A stretch of DNA of 64,000 nt from contig JAHBUX010000001.1 of assembly GCA_019637855.1 (NCBI GenBank), positions 1 to 64,000 of the forward strand. The letters are read 5' to 3'. The translations under genes and the position numbers were made by a program. Positions within the stretch are counted from its first letter, which is position 1, and every line of letters begins with the position of its first letter. This DNA is from Bdellovibrionales bacterium (GTDB lineage: Bacteria; Bdellovibrionota; Bdellovibrionia; Bdellovibrionales; UBA1609). The notes under the pieces are model-generated. The model did not search any database, had not been told where the DNA came from, and saw only the letters and a list, made by a program, of their open reading frames with translations. Below, one piece after another: positions 9,093 through 17,935 of the stretch.

Positions 9093-10907
9093 ATGATTCT
9101 TGCCGCGGCTCATGGGCTGGCGAAAAACTTCGCCGGCCGAACTTTATTTGAAAATGTATCTTTCGGCATCGAGAGCGGCGAACGCGTAGGCTTAGTCGGC
9201 CCCAATGGCGCCGGCAAGTCCACTCTCTTAAGGCTGTTGTCAGGCACCGTAACTCCCGATGACGGAACTGTGGCGCGCAAGAAAGGCTTGCGCCTCGGCT
9301 TTCTAGAGCAGACGCCGGTCTTCTCGCCCGGTCTCACTTTGCCGGATGCGGTTCTTGAAAAAGCCGACGACAAACACGAATCCCTGCCGCGCGCGCTAGA
9401 AATGATGGCGCGCTTAGAACTGAATCGCTTCACTGAAGACTTCCCCGTCGCCAATCTCTCTGGCGGCTGGGCCAAGCGAGTGGCGTTGGCGCGGGAGTTG
9501 GTGCGTGAACCTGAACTACTCATGCTCGATGAACCCACCAACCATCTGGACGTTTCCAGCATTTTATGGCTGGAGAAGTTTTTAGCCGCCGCACCCTTTG
9601 CGATTCTGATGATCACTCACGATCGTTTGTTCTTGCAGCGGGTGGCCAGTCGGATTCTGGATTTGGATCCACGCAATCCAGGTTACTTGCTAAATATCTC
9701 TGGCGGCTACTTGCAGTATGTCGAAGCCAAAGAGCACGAACTGATGGCTTTGCAAAGGCAAGAGCGGGTTTTGAGCAACACTCTTCGCCGAGAGAAGGAA
9801 TGGCTGGCGCGCGGTTCCCTGGCGCGACAGACCAAACAGAGCGCGCGCATTCAAGGGGCAGCGGATCTGTCTGACGAAGTCGATCGCTTGCGCGAGAAAA
9901 ACCGCGATCAGCGTGTGGATTTAAACTTTGGGGCGGCCGCTCACTCGCCGCACAAGCTGGTCGAAGCAGTCGGGGTCGCAAAAGCCTATGACGGGGAACC
10001 CTTGTTTTCGAATTTGGATCTGCTCGTCACGCCTAAGACTCGACTGGCTCTGCTCGGCGACAATGGCTCTGGCAAGTCTACTTTGGTGCGATTGCTTCTG
10101 GGTTTAGAACAACCCACAACGGGACAAGTGAAGCGCGCCGAGGGCTTAACGGTCTCTTACTTTGAACAGGGTCGCGAAACTCTCGATTTCACCAAATCCG
10201 TTTTGAAGAACATCTGTCCTGAAGGCGATTATGTGAACGTGCACGGTCAATATGTGCATATCCGTAGCTATCTGGATCGCTTTTTGTTCAAGGGCAACAA
10301 GGCCGAGCAACCGGCCGGCAAACTTTCGGGTGGCGAACAAGCGCGTCTGCGTTTGGCGCAACTCATGTTGATCCCCGCGCAGATTCTGGTGTTGGATGAG
10401 CCTACCAACGATTTGGACGCCGAAACTTTGCAAGTGCTCGAAGAATCCTTGGCTGAGTTCTCCGGTGCGGTGATCATCGTGACCCACGATCGTTATTTTA
10501 TGGATGCGGTGGCCAACCAAATCCTGGCGTTCCCACCGGCGGCTCATCGCGATCAAGGCTTGCAGAAATTCGCCAGCTATTTCCAATGGGAGACCTGGTT
10601 CAGTTCTCTGAACCAGCCTTCTGCAAAAACCACCGCAAGTGCCGCCAAAAAAGACGCTCCCACAAGGGTGAAGCTGTCCTATAAAGACAAGTTCGAACTT
10701 GAGAATATGGAAAGCACGATCCTAAGCTTAGAGGAAGAGATCGCGAAGCTCAGTACGGAAAGCCAGTCGCCGGCAGTGATCTCGGATCACGCCCGTTTGG
10801 CTGAGCTGCACGGGACCCTGGCGGAAAAGCAGGCGTTGCTCGAAAGCAAGTACGAGCGCTGGGCGGAACTCGAAGCGATGAGCAAAGGACAAAGTGGACC
10901 TCAGTAA
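9093..10907 (+). CDS. uup: ABC-F ATPase, Uup type
   Basis: A 604-residue soluble protein with two ABC ATPase domains and no membrane part. Domain 1 shows GPNGAGKST, NLSGGWAKRVALA and LMLDEPTNHLD; domain 2 shows GDNGSGKST, LSGGEQARLRLAQL and LVLDEPTNDLD. The linker between them matches the ABC-F interdomain region, and residues from about 530 form a C-terminal coiled coil, as in Uup. Uup-type ABC-F proteins act on ribosomes or nucleic acids, not in transport. It begins nine bases after tatA and its 3' end overlaps the next gene by 14 bases, so the three genes are probably cotranscribed. Confidence 0.9.
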   Translation: MILAAAHGLAKNFAGRTLFENVSFGIESGERVGLVGPNGAGKSTLLRLLSGTVTPDDGTVARKKGLRLGFLEQTPVFSPGLTLPDAVLEKADDKHESLPRALEMMARLELNRFTEDFPVANLSGGWAKRVALARELVREPELLMLDEPTNHLDVSSILWLEKFLAAAPFAILMITHDRLFLQRVASRILDLDPRNPGYLLNISGGYLQYVEAKEHELMALQRQERVLSNTLRREKEWLARGSLARQTKQSARIQGAADLSDEVDRLREKNRDQRVDLNFGAAAHSPHKLVEAVGVAKAYDGEPLFSNLDLLVTPKTRLALLGDNGSGKSTLVRLLLGLEQPTTGQVKRAEGLTVSYFEQGRETLDFTKSVLKNICPEGDYVNVHGQYVHIRSYLDRFLFKGNKAEQPAGKLSGGEQARLRLAQLMLIPAQILVLDEPTNDLDAETLQVLEESLAEFSGAVIIVTHDRYFMDAVANQILAFPPAAHRDQGLQKFASYFQWETWFSSLNQPSAKTTASAAKKDAPTRVKLSYKDKFELENMESTILSLEEEIAKLSTESQSPAVISDHARLAELHGTLAEKQALLESKYERWAELEAMSKGQSGPQ

Positions 10908-11562
10908 AATCCTGACCGGACAAAGCGAAGAGCATGTCGTCCCTTGGCGGGACACTCACTCTCTCTTACATCCCGGAGTGTGCGACTCGCTCGAAGACAT
11001 GGCGCAAGCCGCGCGAGTACAAGGTCTTGAGATCACCGTGGCCAGCGCCTTTCGCAGCTTTGACCGTCAACTCGGTATTTGGAATGCCAAGGCTTGCGGT
11101 CAACGCCCGCTATTCGACGACTACGGTACCGCGCTCGATGTCTCTAGACTGAGCGAGGACGAAATCATTCACCGCATCTTACGTTGGTCCGCACTGCCGG
11201 GAATGTCGCGCCATCACTGGGGCACCGATTTGGACATTTACGATTCCGCCGCGGTTCCCGCCGACTACAAACTGCAACTCACTGGCGAAGAGTCGCGCAC
11301 TCACTTTGCTCGCCTACACGCTTGGTTGGACGTGCACATGGAGCAATTCGGCTTCTTTCGCCCCTATGCACGTGATCTGGGCGGCATAGCTCCCGAGCCC
11401 TGGCATATCAGCTATGGGCCTCTGGCCAAGCCGTTCTTCGCAGCTTACCCCATCGATCTTTTGCACAACACTTTGAGTGCGGCACCTATTGCTTTGAAAG
11501 AGCGCGTACTCGCCGACCTGCCGCAAATCTTTGAACGTTACTTCAAACGAATCACCGACTGA
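10894..11562 (+). CDS. VanY-like D-alanyl-D-alanine carboxypeptidase (peptidase M15B)
   Basis: A 222-residue protein with the M15 zinc-site pattern: SAFRSFDRQ (arginine of the substrate pocket), SRHHWGTDLDIYD (first histidine and aspartate ligands) and EPWHISY (third ligand). These enzymes trim the terminal D-alanine from peptidoglycan stem peptides. No signal peptide is visible, so it may be cytoplasmic or exported by another route; the upstream tatA gene is suggestive, but no twin-arginine signal is seen. The GTG start at 10894 lies inside the end of uup, with AAAGGAC just before it. Confidence 0.85.
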   Translation: MDLSKILTGQSEEHVVPWRDTHSLLHPGVCDSLEDMAQAARVQGLEITVASAFRSFDRQLGIWNAKACGQRPLFDDYGTALDVSRLSEDEIIHRILRWSALPGMSRHHWGTDLDIYDSAAVPADYKLQLTGEESRTHFARLHAWLDVHMEQFGFFRPYARDLGGIAPEPWHISYGPLAKPFFAAYPIDLLHNTLSAAPIALKERVLADLPQIFERYFKRITD

Positions 11563-11647
11563 GGCCGGCCCTTGGTCTAGGTTTTCACTCTCCCCATGCC
11601 TTTCGTCCAGTGCCCTCAGGTAGATTGATCGAAAGAGGGGGATCACT

Positions 11648-12499
11648 ATGTTCAAGTTTTTCGCCGCAGCTCTTCTGCTGGCACTGCCTATTTTGGCCTC
11701 GGCCTCCAGTCCGCAGTTTCCCAAGGGGCAGAAGCCAGTCACGCGCCTTTCGCCGTTGTTCACCACTGACTTTGACTTCGAAGGTATCGTGGCGCTGAGC
11801 AACTGCTCGGGTAGCTTGGTTCAATATGAAGGTGCGAGCGATAGCGATCAGGCCTTGATCCTCACCAACGGCCACTGCTTAGAAGGCGGTATGCCCCGCC
11901 CCGGAGTGGTGATCACCGACCGTCCCAGTCGCCGCCGTTTTGATCTGTTCAATGCCCACGGCCGCACTATCGGCACGCTCAACGCCACTCGTTTGTTGTA
12001 CGCCACTATGACCGGTACGGACATGGCCCTCTATCGCGTACAAGAAACCTATGAACAGATTCGCTCGCGCTTTCAGGTGCGACCATTTTCTTTATCGTCT
12101 CAACGCCCCACCTTGGGCACGGCGATCGAAGTGATCTCGGGCTATTGGGAGCGCGGCTATCGTTGCCACATTGAGTTCTTCCCTTACAGCTTGCAAGAGG
12201 CCGGCTATCGCCAGGTGGACTCGATCCGCTACTCGCGTCCCGGCTGCGAGGTGATCGGCGGAACCTCAGGCTCACCCATTATCGCAGCGGGCACACGCAC
12301 CGTGATCGGAGTGAACAACACCGGTAACGAGGATGGCCGCCGCTGTACGATGAATAACCCCTGTGAGATCGACGAGGACGGCAATGTAAGCTTTACCCAG
12401 GGATATTCTTACGGTCAGCAAACGTTCTGGGTTTACTCTTGTCTAAATGCCGCCCGCGAGATCGATCTCACGCAAACGGGCTGTCTTTTACCTCATTAA
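11648..12499 (+). CDS. secreted trypsin-like serine protease
   Basis: A 283-residue protein with signal peptide (MFKFFAAALLLALPILASA). The catalytic triad is readable in order: histidine in LTNGHCLEG, aspartate in GTDMALYRV and serine in GGTSGSPII. Several cysteines in the mature part (NCSGS, GHC, YRCH, GCEV, RRC, NPC, SC, GC) point to disulphides and an extracytoplasmic location. This is the S1/trypsin-like peptidase fold. The ribosome site is GGGGGAT before the ATG. Predatory bacteria carry many such proteases; a prey-digesting role would be inference. Confidence 0.88.
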   Translation: MFKFFAAALLLALPILASASSPQFPKGQKPVTRLSPLFTTDFDFEGIVALSNCSGSLVQYEGASDSDQALILTNGHCLEGGMPRPGVVITDRPSRRRFDLFNAHGRTIGTLNATRLLYATMTGTDMALYRVQETYEQIRSRFQVRPFSLSSQRPTLGTAIEVISGYWERGYRCHIEFFPYSLQEAGYRQVDSIRYSRPGCEVIGGTSGSPIIAAGTRTVIGVNNTGNEDGRRCTMNNPCEIDEDGNVSFTQGYSYGQQTFWVYSCLNAAREIDLTQTGCLLPH

Positions 12500-12523
12500 A
12501 GTATAGACATACTGGCCTCTTCG

Positions 12524-12559
12524 GGATTAGGTACGCCGTTGAATTGACGTATCTAATCC
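12524..12559. promoter_or_regulatory. inverted repeat just upstream of the hdeD ribosome site
   Basis: The arms GGATTAGGTACG (12524-12535) and CGTATCTAATCC (12548-12559) match at 11 of 12 positions around a 12-base loop. There is no T-run after it, so it does not look like a terminator. It ends two bases before the AGGAGG of hdeD, so it could be an operator or an mRNA hairpin controlling translation. Confidence 0.5.
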
Positions 12560-12575
12560 TCAGGAGGTTTTGAAA

Positions 12576-13157
12576 ATGGAAACGTTCGCGATTGCTAAGA
12601 ATATTGAGAAAAAATGGGGCTGGCTATTGGCTCTTGGCCTTTTGAGTGTACTCTGCGGCCTTATCGCCATCACCTTCGTCGGTGTCACTTCGGTTCTATC
12701 GGTGCTCTATCTCGGCGTTTTGTTCATGGTCATCGGTATCTCTGAAATCGCTTTCGCCATTCAAACCCGTAAGGACGGACATCTCTGGTATCACCTGCTG
12801 ATGGGAGTTCTGTTTTCCGTCGGGGGTTTTTTGATCTTTATGAATCCCATCGCCAATCTGATCCTGTTGACCTTCTTGCTTGCCACCCTGCTGATCGTCA
12901 GCGGCGTGGTGAATGTGATCGGAAGCTTCGTGGATCGTTTTACCAACTGGGGTTGGTTCGCGATCAACGGCGCCGTCGGCGTGGTGGCCGGCTACTTGAT
13001 CCTGAGCAATCCGCTAGAGTCCAGCATGTGGTTGATTGGTCTGCTGGTGGGCATCGAAATGATGTTCCGTGGTTTCGCTTGGATCAGCTTGGGTCTCGCC
13101 GGCCGCAAGCTCGCGCATCGCGGACAAAGCTCCAGCATGCGCCCCGCCACCGCCTAA
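12576..13157 (+). CDS. hdeD: HdeD family membrane protein
   Basis: A 193-residue protein with six hydrophobic segments in a repeated pattern (LLALGLLSVLCGLIAI, VLYLGVLFMVIGISEIAFA, LLMGVLFSVGGFLIFM, ILLTFLLATLLIVSGV, FAINGAVGVVAGYLIL, WLIGLLVGIEMMFRG), which is the DUF308/HdeD plan. HdeD of E. coli is an inner-membrane acid-resistance protein; other members are stress-related and of unknown mechanism. The ATG at 12576 is eight bases after a perfect AGGAGG; a TTG two codons earlier is less likely. The inverted repeat at 12524-12559 precedes it and a strong terminator follows at 13175-13207. Confidence 0.88.
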   Translation: METFAIAKNIEKKWGWLLALGLLSVLCGLIAITFVGVTSVLSVLYLGVLFMVIGISEIAFAIQTRKDGHLWYHLLMGVLFSVGGFLIFMNPIANLILLTFLLATLLIVSGVVNVIGSFVDRFTNWGWFAINGAVGVVAGYLILSNPLESSMWLIGLLVGIEMMFRGFAWISLGLAGRKLAHRGQSSSMRPATA

Positions 13158-13160
13158 GAA

Positions 13161-13910
13161 TTAAAAGCTAAGTGAGAGATGGCGTAGCAATCGCGCCATC
13201 TCTTTTTGATCCCGCAAATAGAATTGGGCCGCCGATCCGGCTTTACGACCCACACGAATCGTAAGAATATTTTTCTTCCTCAAGCGAAACACATCTTCAT
13301 CCGTGACATCATCGCCGGCGAACAAGGCTCTCTTTACCTTCTGCCGTTTCATCAGTTGAAGCAAAGCGGTGCCTTTGTGCGGAGCCTTAGGGAGAGTCAG
13401 ATTGATCACAAATTTGCCGCCCACGATACGCGCCCGCAGGTTCAATTCTTCAATCAGCTTCAACAAACGTCGCCGCGCGCGCGCCGGATTTTTAGCCAAG
13501 CGGTAATGCAAGCTTATGGACGAACGTTTATTCTCAATGAACACCCCCCGATCACGGGCAAATGGCCATGCTTCATGCAAAGCCTCTAACCAATGATTCA
13601 CCTGTCGGGACGCCTGCTGCTCTGTCTTTTTAGACCAAGGAGACTCTAAGCCGTGATTGCCCAAAGTCGAAGCGGGGCGAAAGCCAAGCTTGGGACGCAG
13701 ATCCTGAAGTCGACGGCCCGAAATCACACTCACATGCGCCTTGCGCGAAAGTTTTTTGAGAGCGTTCAAGCAGGTGATATCGGTACGTGCCTCATCGGGA
13801 AGCCGCGTTTCTGCGGCCAATGTCCCGTCAAAGTCGAAGGCGAACAAAGTGCGATCGGGATCGAGTTCGGCCAGAGCCGCTAGCCCCGACCGCGAAAACA
13901 AATACTTCAA
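13161..13910 (-). CDS. otsB: trehalose-6-phosphate phosphatase
   Basis: A 249-residue HAD-superfamily phosphatase. Motif I is FAFDFDGTLA (DxDGT nucleophile), motif II is VSVISGR, the cap and motif III follow, and motif IV is AGDDVTDEDVF, typical of OtsB. It converts trehalose 6-phosphate to trehalose. A TTG start at 13910 is chosen because GGAG stands eight bases before it and it overlaps the otsA stop codon (TTGA); the open frame continues far into otsA but that extension is only the otsA gene read in another frame. It is translationally coupled to otsA. Confidence 0.9.
   Translation of the reverse strand: MKYLFSRSGLAALAELDPDRTLFAFDFDGTLAAETRLPDEARTDITCLNALKKLSRKAHVSVISGRRLQDLRPKLGFRPASTLGNHGLESPWSKKTEQQASRQVNHWLEALHEAWPFARDRGVFIENKRSSISLHYRLAKNPARARRRLLKLIEELNLRARIVGGKFVINLTLPKAPHKGTALLQLMKRQKVKRALFAGDDVTDEDVFRLRKKNILTIRVGRKAGSAAQFYLRDQKEMARLLRHLSLSF
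13175..13207 (+). terminator. Rho-independent terminator of hdeD, embedded in the otsB 3' end
   Basis: AGAGATGGCG (13175-13184) pairs perfectly with CGCCATCTCT (13194-13203) over a nine-base loop and runs into a TTTTT stretch. It lies inside the last codons of the convergent otsB gene, which is read on the other strand. Confidence 0.85.
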
Positions 13911-16114
13911 ATCGTAAACTCCGTGTCTTGAATACGGCCGGAAAGTCGATTTTGCTGACGAATACGAGAGGCGTCGATCAGCATACGGCCCGCCCAGCGA
14001 TACACATTGAACTCTTGCAACAGGCCCCGCATGCTGCGCATTCTCTCGCGCTGCTCTTCTTCCGGCATTGACAGCGCCATGTGCAGAGCCTTGGCGCATT
14101 GATCAATGTCGTAGGGATTCACAATTAACGCGGCCTGCAGTTCGCGCGAGGCACCCGTGAACTGACTAAGTATCAACGAACCGCGCTCATCATCGCGCGA
14201 AGCCACGAACTCCTTGGCCACCAAATTCATTCCGTCATGCAGGCTGGTCACCATGCACACATCGGACGCGCGGAAGTATTCAAAGACCTGATCGGGACTA
14301 TGATGCTCGATCTTCAGCACGATCGGCTGATAACCAGAGCGACCAAAGCGGGAGTTTATCCGCGCCGCCATGGCGCGCACCTCGCCTTCAAAGTTCTGAT
14401 ACTGCTCGATGCTGGATCGGCTGGGCGCCGCGATCTGCACGAAGCTGAATTTCCCAATCCACTCGTTATGTAGTTCCAACAGGCGCTCGACGGCCAAAAA
14501 GCGCTCTAAAATTCCCTTTGTGTAGTCCAGGCGATCCACACCCACACCAAGCAGAATATCCTTGCTCAGATCGTTGCGCAGGCGGATATCGCGCGCGCTC
14601 TCCACCGCCGATTTCTCGGCATTTATAAACTTACCCGGCCATTCAATCGAGATCGGATAGCTCTTGATCGCCGTTAGCTTCCCACGATGCGAAACTGTAG
14701 AGGTCTCGCGATCGATGCGCGCCTCCAGATAACGATCGATAGTGTCGATAAAATTATTGCAGTGGTAGCGGGTATGGAAACCCAGGATGCTGCTACCGAG
14801 CATGCCGGCCAAAATCTCCTCACGCCACGGGCAGATGCCAAACGTCTCCGGATTCGGCCACGGGATATGCCAGAAAGTAATGATGGTGGCCTTGGGCAAG
14901 CGTTTACGTATCAGGCCAGGCAAAAGAGCCAGGTGATAGTCTTGCACTAAAATCACCGGATCATCCGTGCGTGCCTCTTCAACCACCACGTCGGCGAACT
15001 TCTGATTCACCGTCTTGTATTGCTCCCAATCCGAAGTGCGAAACACCGGTCGCGTGTAGGCCATATGACACAAGGGCCACAGGCCTTCGTTTGAGAAACC
15101 ATAGTAATAACCAAGCTCTTCTTCTTTGCTGAACCACACGCGCCGAATCTGGTAGGAAGGCTTATCCGGCGGCACACGCACACGATCGTACTTATCGACC
15201 ACCTCTTTATCGGCGCTCCCGCTGCCATGAGCGATCCAAGTTCCGGAACACGCGCGCATCACAGGTTCGAGAGCCGTGACCAAACCGCTGGCAGGGAACT
15301 GAGCTTCAATTTTCCCATTCTTGAAATTGTGAATATATGGCTCGCGATTGGATACGATCATGATCTCATCGCCGGCCAGCTCTTCGTTCAAAATTTTCTT
15401 CAGTGCCGCCGGGGTCCAAGAGATCTGGTTCTCATCGCGCGCCAAGCGTTCGGTCTCGATATCGCGGATCAACACGCGTAAATCTTTGGCCAAAGGCAGA
15501 AGCTCCGGCGAGTCGATCTGCGATAGGCGTTTGACGATGGCTCCGCCACGCACCAACCCCTTCATCTTGCTGAGCAGACGGTGCCAGTTGAGTTGCGCCA
15601 CCACGACGGTGACAAGAGAGATCACCAACCCCAGAGCGCCAAAGAGATAAAAGAGGTACTTGCGTGTATCTGAACTGCGGCGCTCAACAAAGCTCATGTC
15701 GTGAACCAGCACCAAATGGCCGGGCAGATCGGTAACGGTGTCGAGCGCGATATGCAAAGATCCGTTTTTTACTCTCAGGATAGAACTGTTTTCATCGATA
15801 TGAGTGGCGCAGCTGATCTGTGAGGGAAAATTCGGAGTCTTCACCTCACGTCCATTTTCGCCACAGTAGGCAATGGCAAAAAGACGCTCATCGCGGGTCA
15901 CCGCTTCAAAATATTTCACAATTTTTTGATTGGAATTCTCGTCTAATAGACGGGTCAAAGGCTCGCCTAGAGTATTGGCCACTAAGCGAGAGCGCACCTC
16001 CAGATCGCGAACCGACCATCTCAGCGTCAACGAATCAAAGAGAGGAATGGTAGCGTAGGCGATAAGGGCTAAAACGGCGAGCAGCGGTAATACAAAACTC
16101 AGAGCTAAACGCAT
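13907..16114 (-). CDS. otsA: trehalose-6-phosphate synthase with membrane sensor-like N-terminal extension
   Basis: At 735 residues this is about 250 longer than ordinary OtsA. Residues 4-24 and about 154-175 are membrane helices enclosing a periplasmic-looking domain of about 130 residues; a HAMP-like linker of about 70 residues follows. The GT20 catalytic part starts near 250 (EIMIVSNREPYIHNF) and includes VILVQDYHLALLP, FWHIPWPNPE, GVDRLDYTKGI and SLHDGMNLVAKEF, the glucose-6-phosphate and UDP-glucose binding motifs. The architecture looks like a histidine-kinase or cyclase input stage attached to a biosynthetic enzyme, so trehalose synthesis may be set by an envelope signal. It is divergent from the GH15 gene, 45 bp away, and coupled to otsB. 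Confidence 0.92.
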   Translation of the reverse strand: MRLALSFVLPLLAVLALIAYATIPLFDSLTLRWSVRDLEVRSRLVANTLGEPLTRLLDENSNQKIVKYFEAVTRDERLFAIAYCGENGREVKTPNFPSQISCATHIDENSSILRVKNGSLHIALDTVTDLPGHLVLVHDMSFVERRSSDTRKYLFYLFGALGLVISLVTVVVAQLNWHRLLSKMKGLVRGGAIVKRLSQIDSPELLPLAKDLRVLIRDIETERLARDENQISWTPAALKKILNEELAGDEIMIVSNREPYIHNFKNGKIEAQFPASGLVTALEPVMRACSGTWIAHGSGSADKEVVDKYDRVRVPPDKPSYQIRRVWFSKEEELGYYYGFSNEGLWPLCHMAYTRPVFRTSDWEQYKTVNQKFADVVVEEARTDDPVILVQDYHLALLPGLIRKRLPKATIITFWHIPWPNPETFGICPWREEILAGMLGSSILGFHTRYHCNNFIDTIDRYLEARIDRETSTVSHRGKLTAIKSYPISIEWPGKFINAEKSAVESARDIRLRNDLSKDILLGVGVDRLDYTKGILERFLAVERLLELHNEWIGKFSFVQIAAPSRSSIEQYQNFEGEVRAMAARINSRFGRSGYQPIVLKIEHHSPDQVFEYFRASDVCMVTSLHDGMNLVAKEFVASRDDERGSLILSQFTGASRELQAALIVNPYDIDQCAKALHMALSMPEEEQRERMRSMRGLLQEFNVYRWAGRMLIDASRIRQQNRLSGRIQDTEFTI

Positions 16115-16159
16115 CGAAAGAGAATTTACTTTGAGTTGGTCCTAAAGTAAATCCACTGC

Positions 16160-17935
16160 ATGTACAAATACGGCCTAATTGGCAATTGCCAAATCTCAGC
16201 TCTTGTCTCGGAAACCGGAAACATCGACTGGCTGTGCCTTCCACGCCCCGACAGCGAGCCCGTCTTCGGTCGTTTATTGGACACAGCCGGCGGTTACTTC
16301 GCCATTCAGCTGGCGCATATGGAAAACGCCAAATGCCGCCAAAATTATGTGGAAAATACAAATATTCTGGTGACCGAGATAGAAGGCACAGACGGCAGCG
16401 CTATTCGCATCACCGATTTCTGTCCCCGCTTCATGCAATACGGGCGCATGTTTCGCCCGCACTCTATCTTCCGTATCGTCGAACCGATCGCTGGTTCACC
16501 GACGATCGCGGTCTCCTGTCAGCCGGTGAACGGGTGGGACAAAGTTCCGGTGCGCGGAACGCGCGGCAACAGTCACGTGCGCTTCGATATGCGCGACGAG
16601 GCGCTGCGCGTGACGACCAATATGCCGCTCACCTATTTTGCCGAATCGACGCCGTTTTTGTTGAAGGAGAAAACATACTTCGGTCTCACCTGGGGCTCGG
16701 CGATCGAAGAAGACCTAGTGCAACTGAGCGAACGCTTCTTAGCCCAGACGCGCGAGTATTGGCGCACTTGGGTCAAGCACTGCTCGGTGCCCACGTTGTT
16801 CCAAAAAGAAGTGATCCGTTCTGCACTTGCATTGAAACTGCACGTGTACGAAGACACCGGCGCCATTCTCGCCGCCCTGACTACCAGCCTGCCAGAAGAA
16901 GTCGGTCACGAGCGCAATTGGGACTATCGTTTCTGTTGGCTACGTGATTCTTATTTCGTTTTGTCGGCCTTCCACAATCTGGGCCAGTTCGAAGAGATGG
17001 AAGGCTTCTTGAAGTTCGTTTTGAATTTGGCGTACAAGCGCGAAGAGTCGCGCACTCGTCTGGCGCCGGTCTACACCCTCAATCAAGACCTACCGCTGCC
17101 CGAAACTGTGCACGCCAATTGGGCCGGCTGGAAAGACAGTGGACCCGTGCGCAGTTTGAACCAAGCCGCTGAACACGTGCAAAACGATGTCTATGGCGAA
17201 ATGGTGCTGACACTCTCACCGATCTTTTTTGATGAACGCTTTGCTCAGCTGCGCACCAGTGAACATGAAGAGCTGATGGCGCACTTAGGTCAGTTGTGCG
17301 CGCGTACCATCTCTGTGCCCGACGCGGGTTTGTGGGAGGTGCGCAATGGTTGGCAAGAGCACACCTTTAGCAATCTGATGTGTTGGGCTGGCCTTGAACG
17401 CATCGAACGCATTCAGAAGAATGGCTACCTCAAGAATCTGCCTTTTGACGTCCGCAAAGAGCGCGAGCGCGCCGAAGCGGCGGTTAAAAACGCGATCAAG
17501 GAAGGCATCGTTTACAACGGACCTACCGATCAAACTTTGGATTCGGCCTTGGCATTGTTGGCGGTGCTACGTTTTCCTGATCCAGCGGCCAACGAGGCCA
17601 CTCTTGGCAAAATACGCGAGGTTTTGGCCACCGACGGTGGCGAGGGCTCCTATCTCTATCGCTATTTGCGCAATGACGATTTCGGCAAGCCCGGATCTGC
17701 ATTTGTGATCTGCTCGTTTTGGATCGCTCAAGGTCTGGCGCATTTGGGTCGCAAGGAAGAAGCCCGCCGCATCCTTGACGATCTCACCAAGGCGTCCAAT
17801 CAAGTGGGACTCTTGGCCGAGCACTTCGAGCCCAAGAGCCGCACGCAGTTGGGCAACTTTCCGCAGGCGTATTCGCATGTCGGTATGATCAATGCCGCGT
17901 TCGATGCCAGCCCGCCGTGGAGCGAGATCCTCTAG
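16160..17935 (+). CDS. glycoside hydrolase family 15 protein (glucoamylase/trehalase-like)
   Basis: A 591-residue protein with the GH15 plan used by bacterial trehalases and glucoamylases: an N-terminal beta-sandwich (DUF5911-like, IGNCQISALVSETGNIDWLC) and an (alpha/alpha)6 barrel. The substrate-binding block RNWDYRFCWLRDS is complete, and the late LLAEHFEPKS carries the probable general-base glutamate, followed by GNFPQAYSH. No signal peptide is seen, so it is cytoplasmic. Its position divergent from otsA-otsB suggests trehalose or alpha-glucan breakdown paired with trehalose synthesis. The last four bases overlap the convergent unknown gene. Confidence 0.88.
   Translation: MYKYGLIGNCQISALVSETGNIDWLCLPRPDSEPVFGRLLDTAGGYFAIQLAHMENAKCRQNYVENTNILVTEIEGTDGSAIRITDFCPRFMQYGRMFRPHSIFRIVEPIAGSPTIAVSCQPVNGWDKVPVRGTRGNSHVRFDMRDEALRVTTNMPLTYFAESTPFLLKEKTYFGLTWGSAIEEDLVQLSERFLAQTREYWRTWVKHCSVPTLFQKEVIRSALALKLHVYEDTGAILAALTTSLPEEVGHERNWDYRFCWLRDSYFVLSAFHNLGQFEEMEGFLKFVLNLAYKREESRTRLAPVYTLNQDLPLPETVHANWAGWKDSGPVRSLNQAAEHVQNDVYGEMVLTLSPIFFDERFAQLRTSEHEELMAHLGQLCARTISVPDAGLWEVRNGWQEHTFSNLMCWAGLERIERIQKNGYLKNLPFDVRKERERAEAAVKNAIKEGIVYNGPTDQTLDSALALLAVLRFPDPAANEATLGKIREVLATDGGEGSYLYRYLRNDDFGKPGSAFVICSFWIAQGLAHLGRKEEARRILDDLTKASNQVGLLAEHFEPKSRTQLGNFPQAYSHVGMINAAFDASPPWSEIL

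Noticed and set aside
13911..14099. N-terminal extension of otsB into otsA
   Set aside because: It is the otsA coding sequence read in another frame; the TTG at 13910 has a good ribosome site.
15007..15481. Frames on both strands inside otsA
   Set aside because: All lie in the GT20 catalytic region, which is continuous in its own frame.
16186..16947. 253-codon frame overlapping the GH15 gene
   Set aside because: Very arginine-rich and without domain; the GH15 frame carries the conserved motifs.
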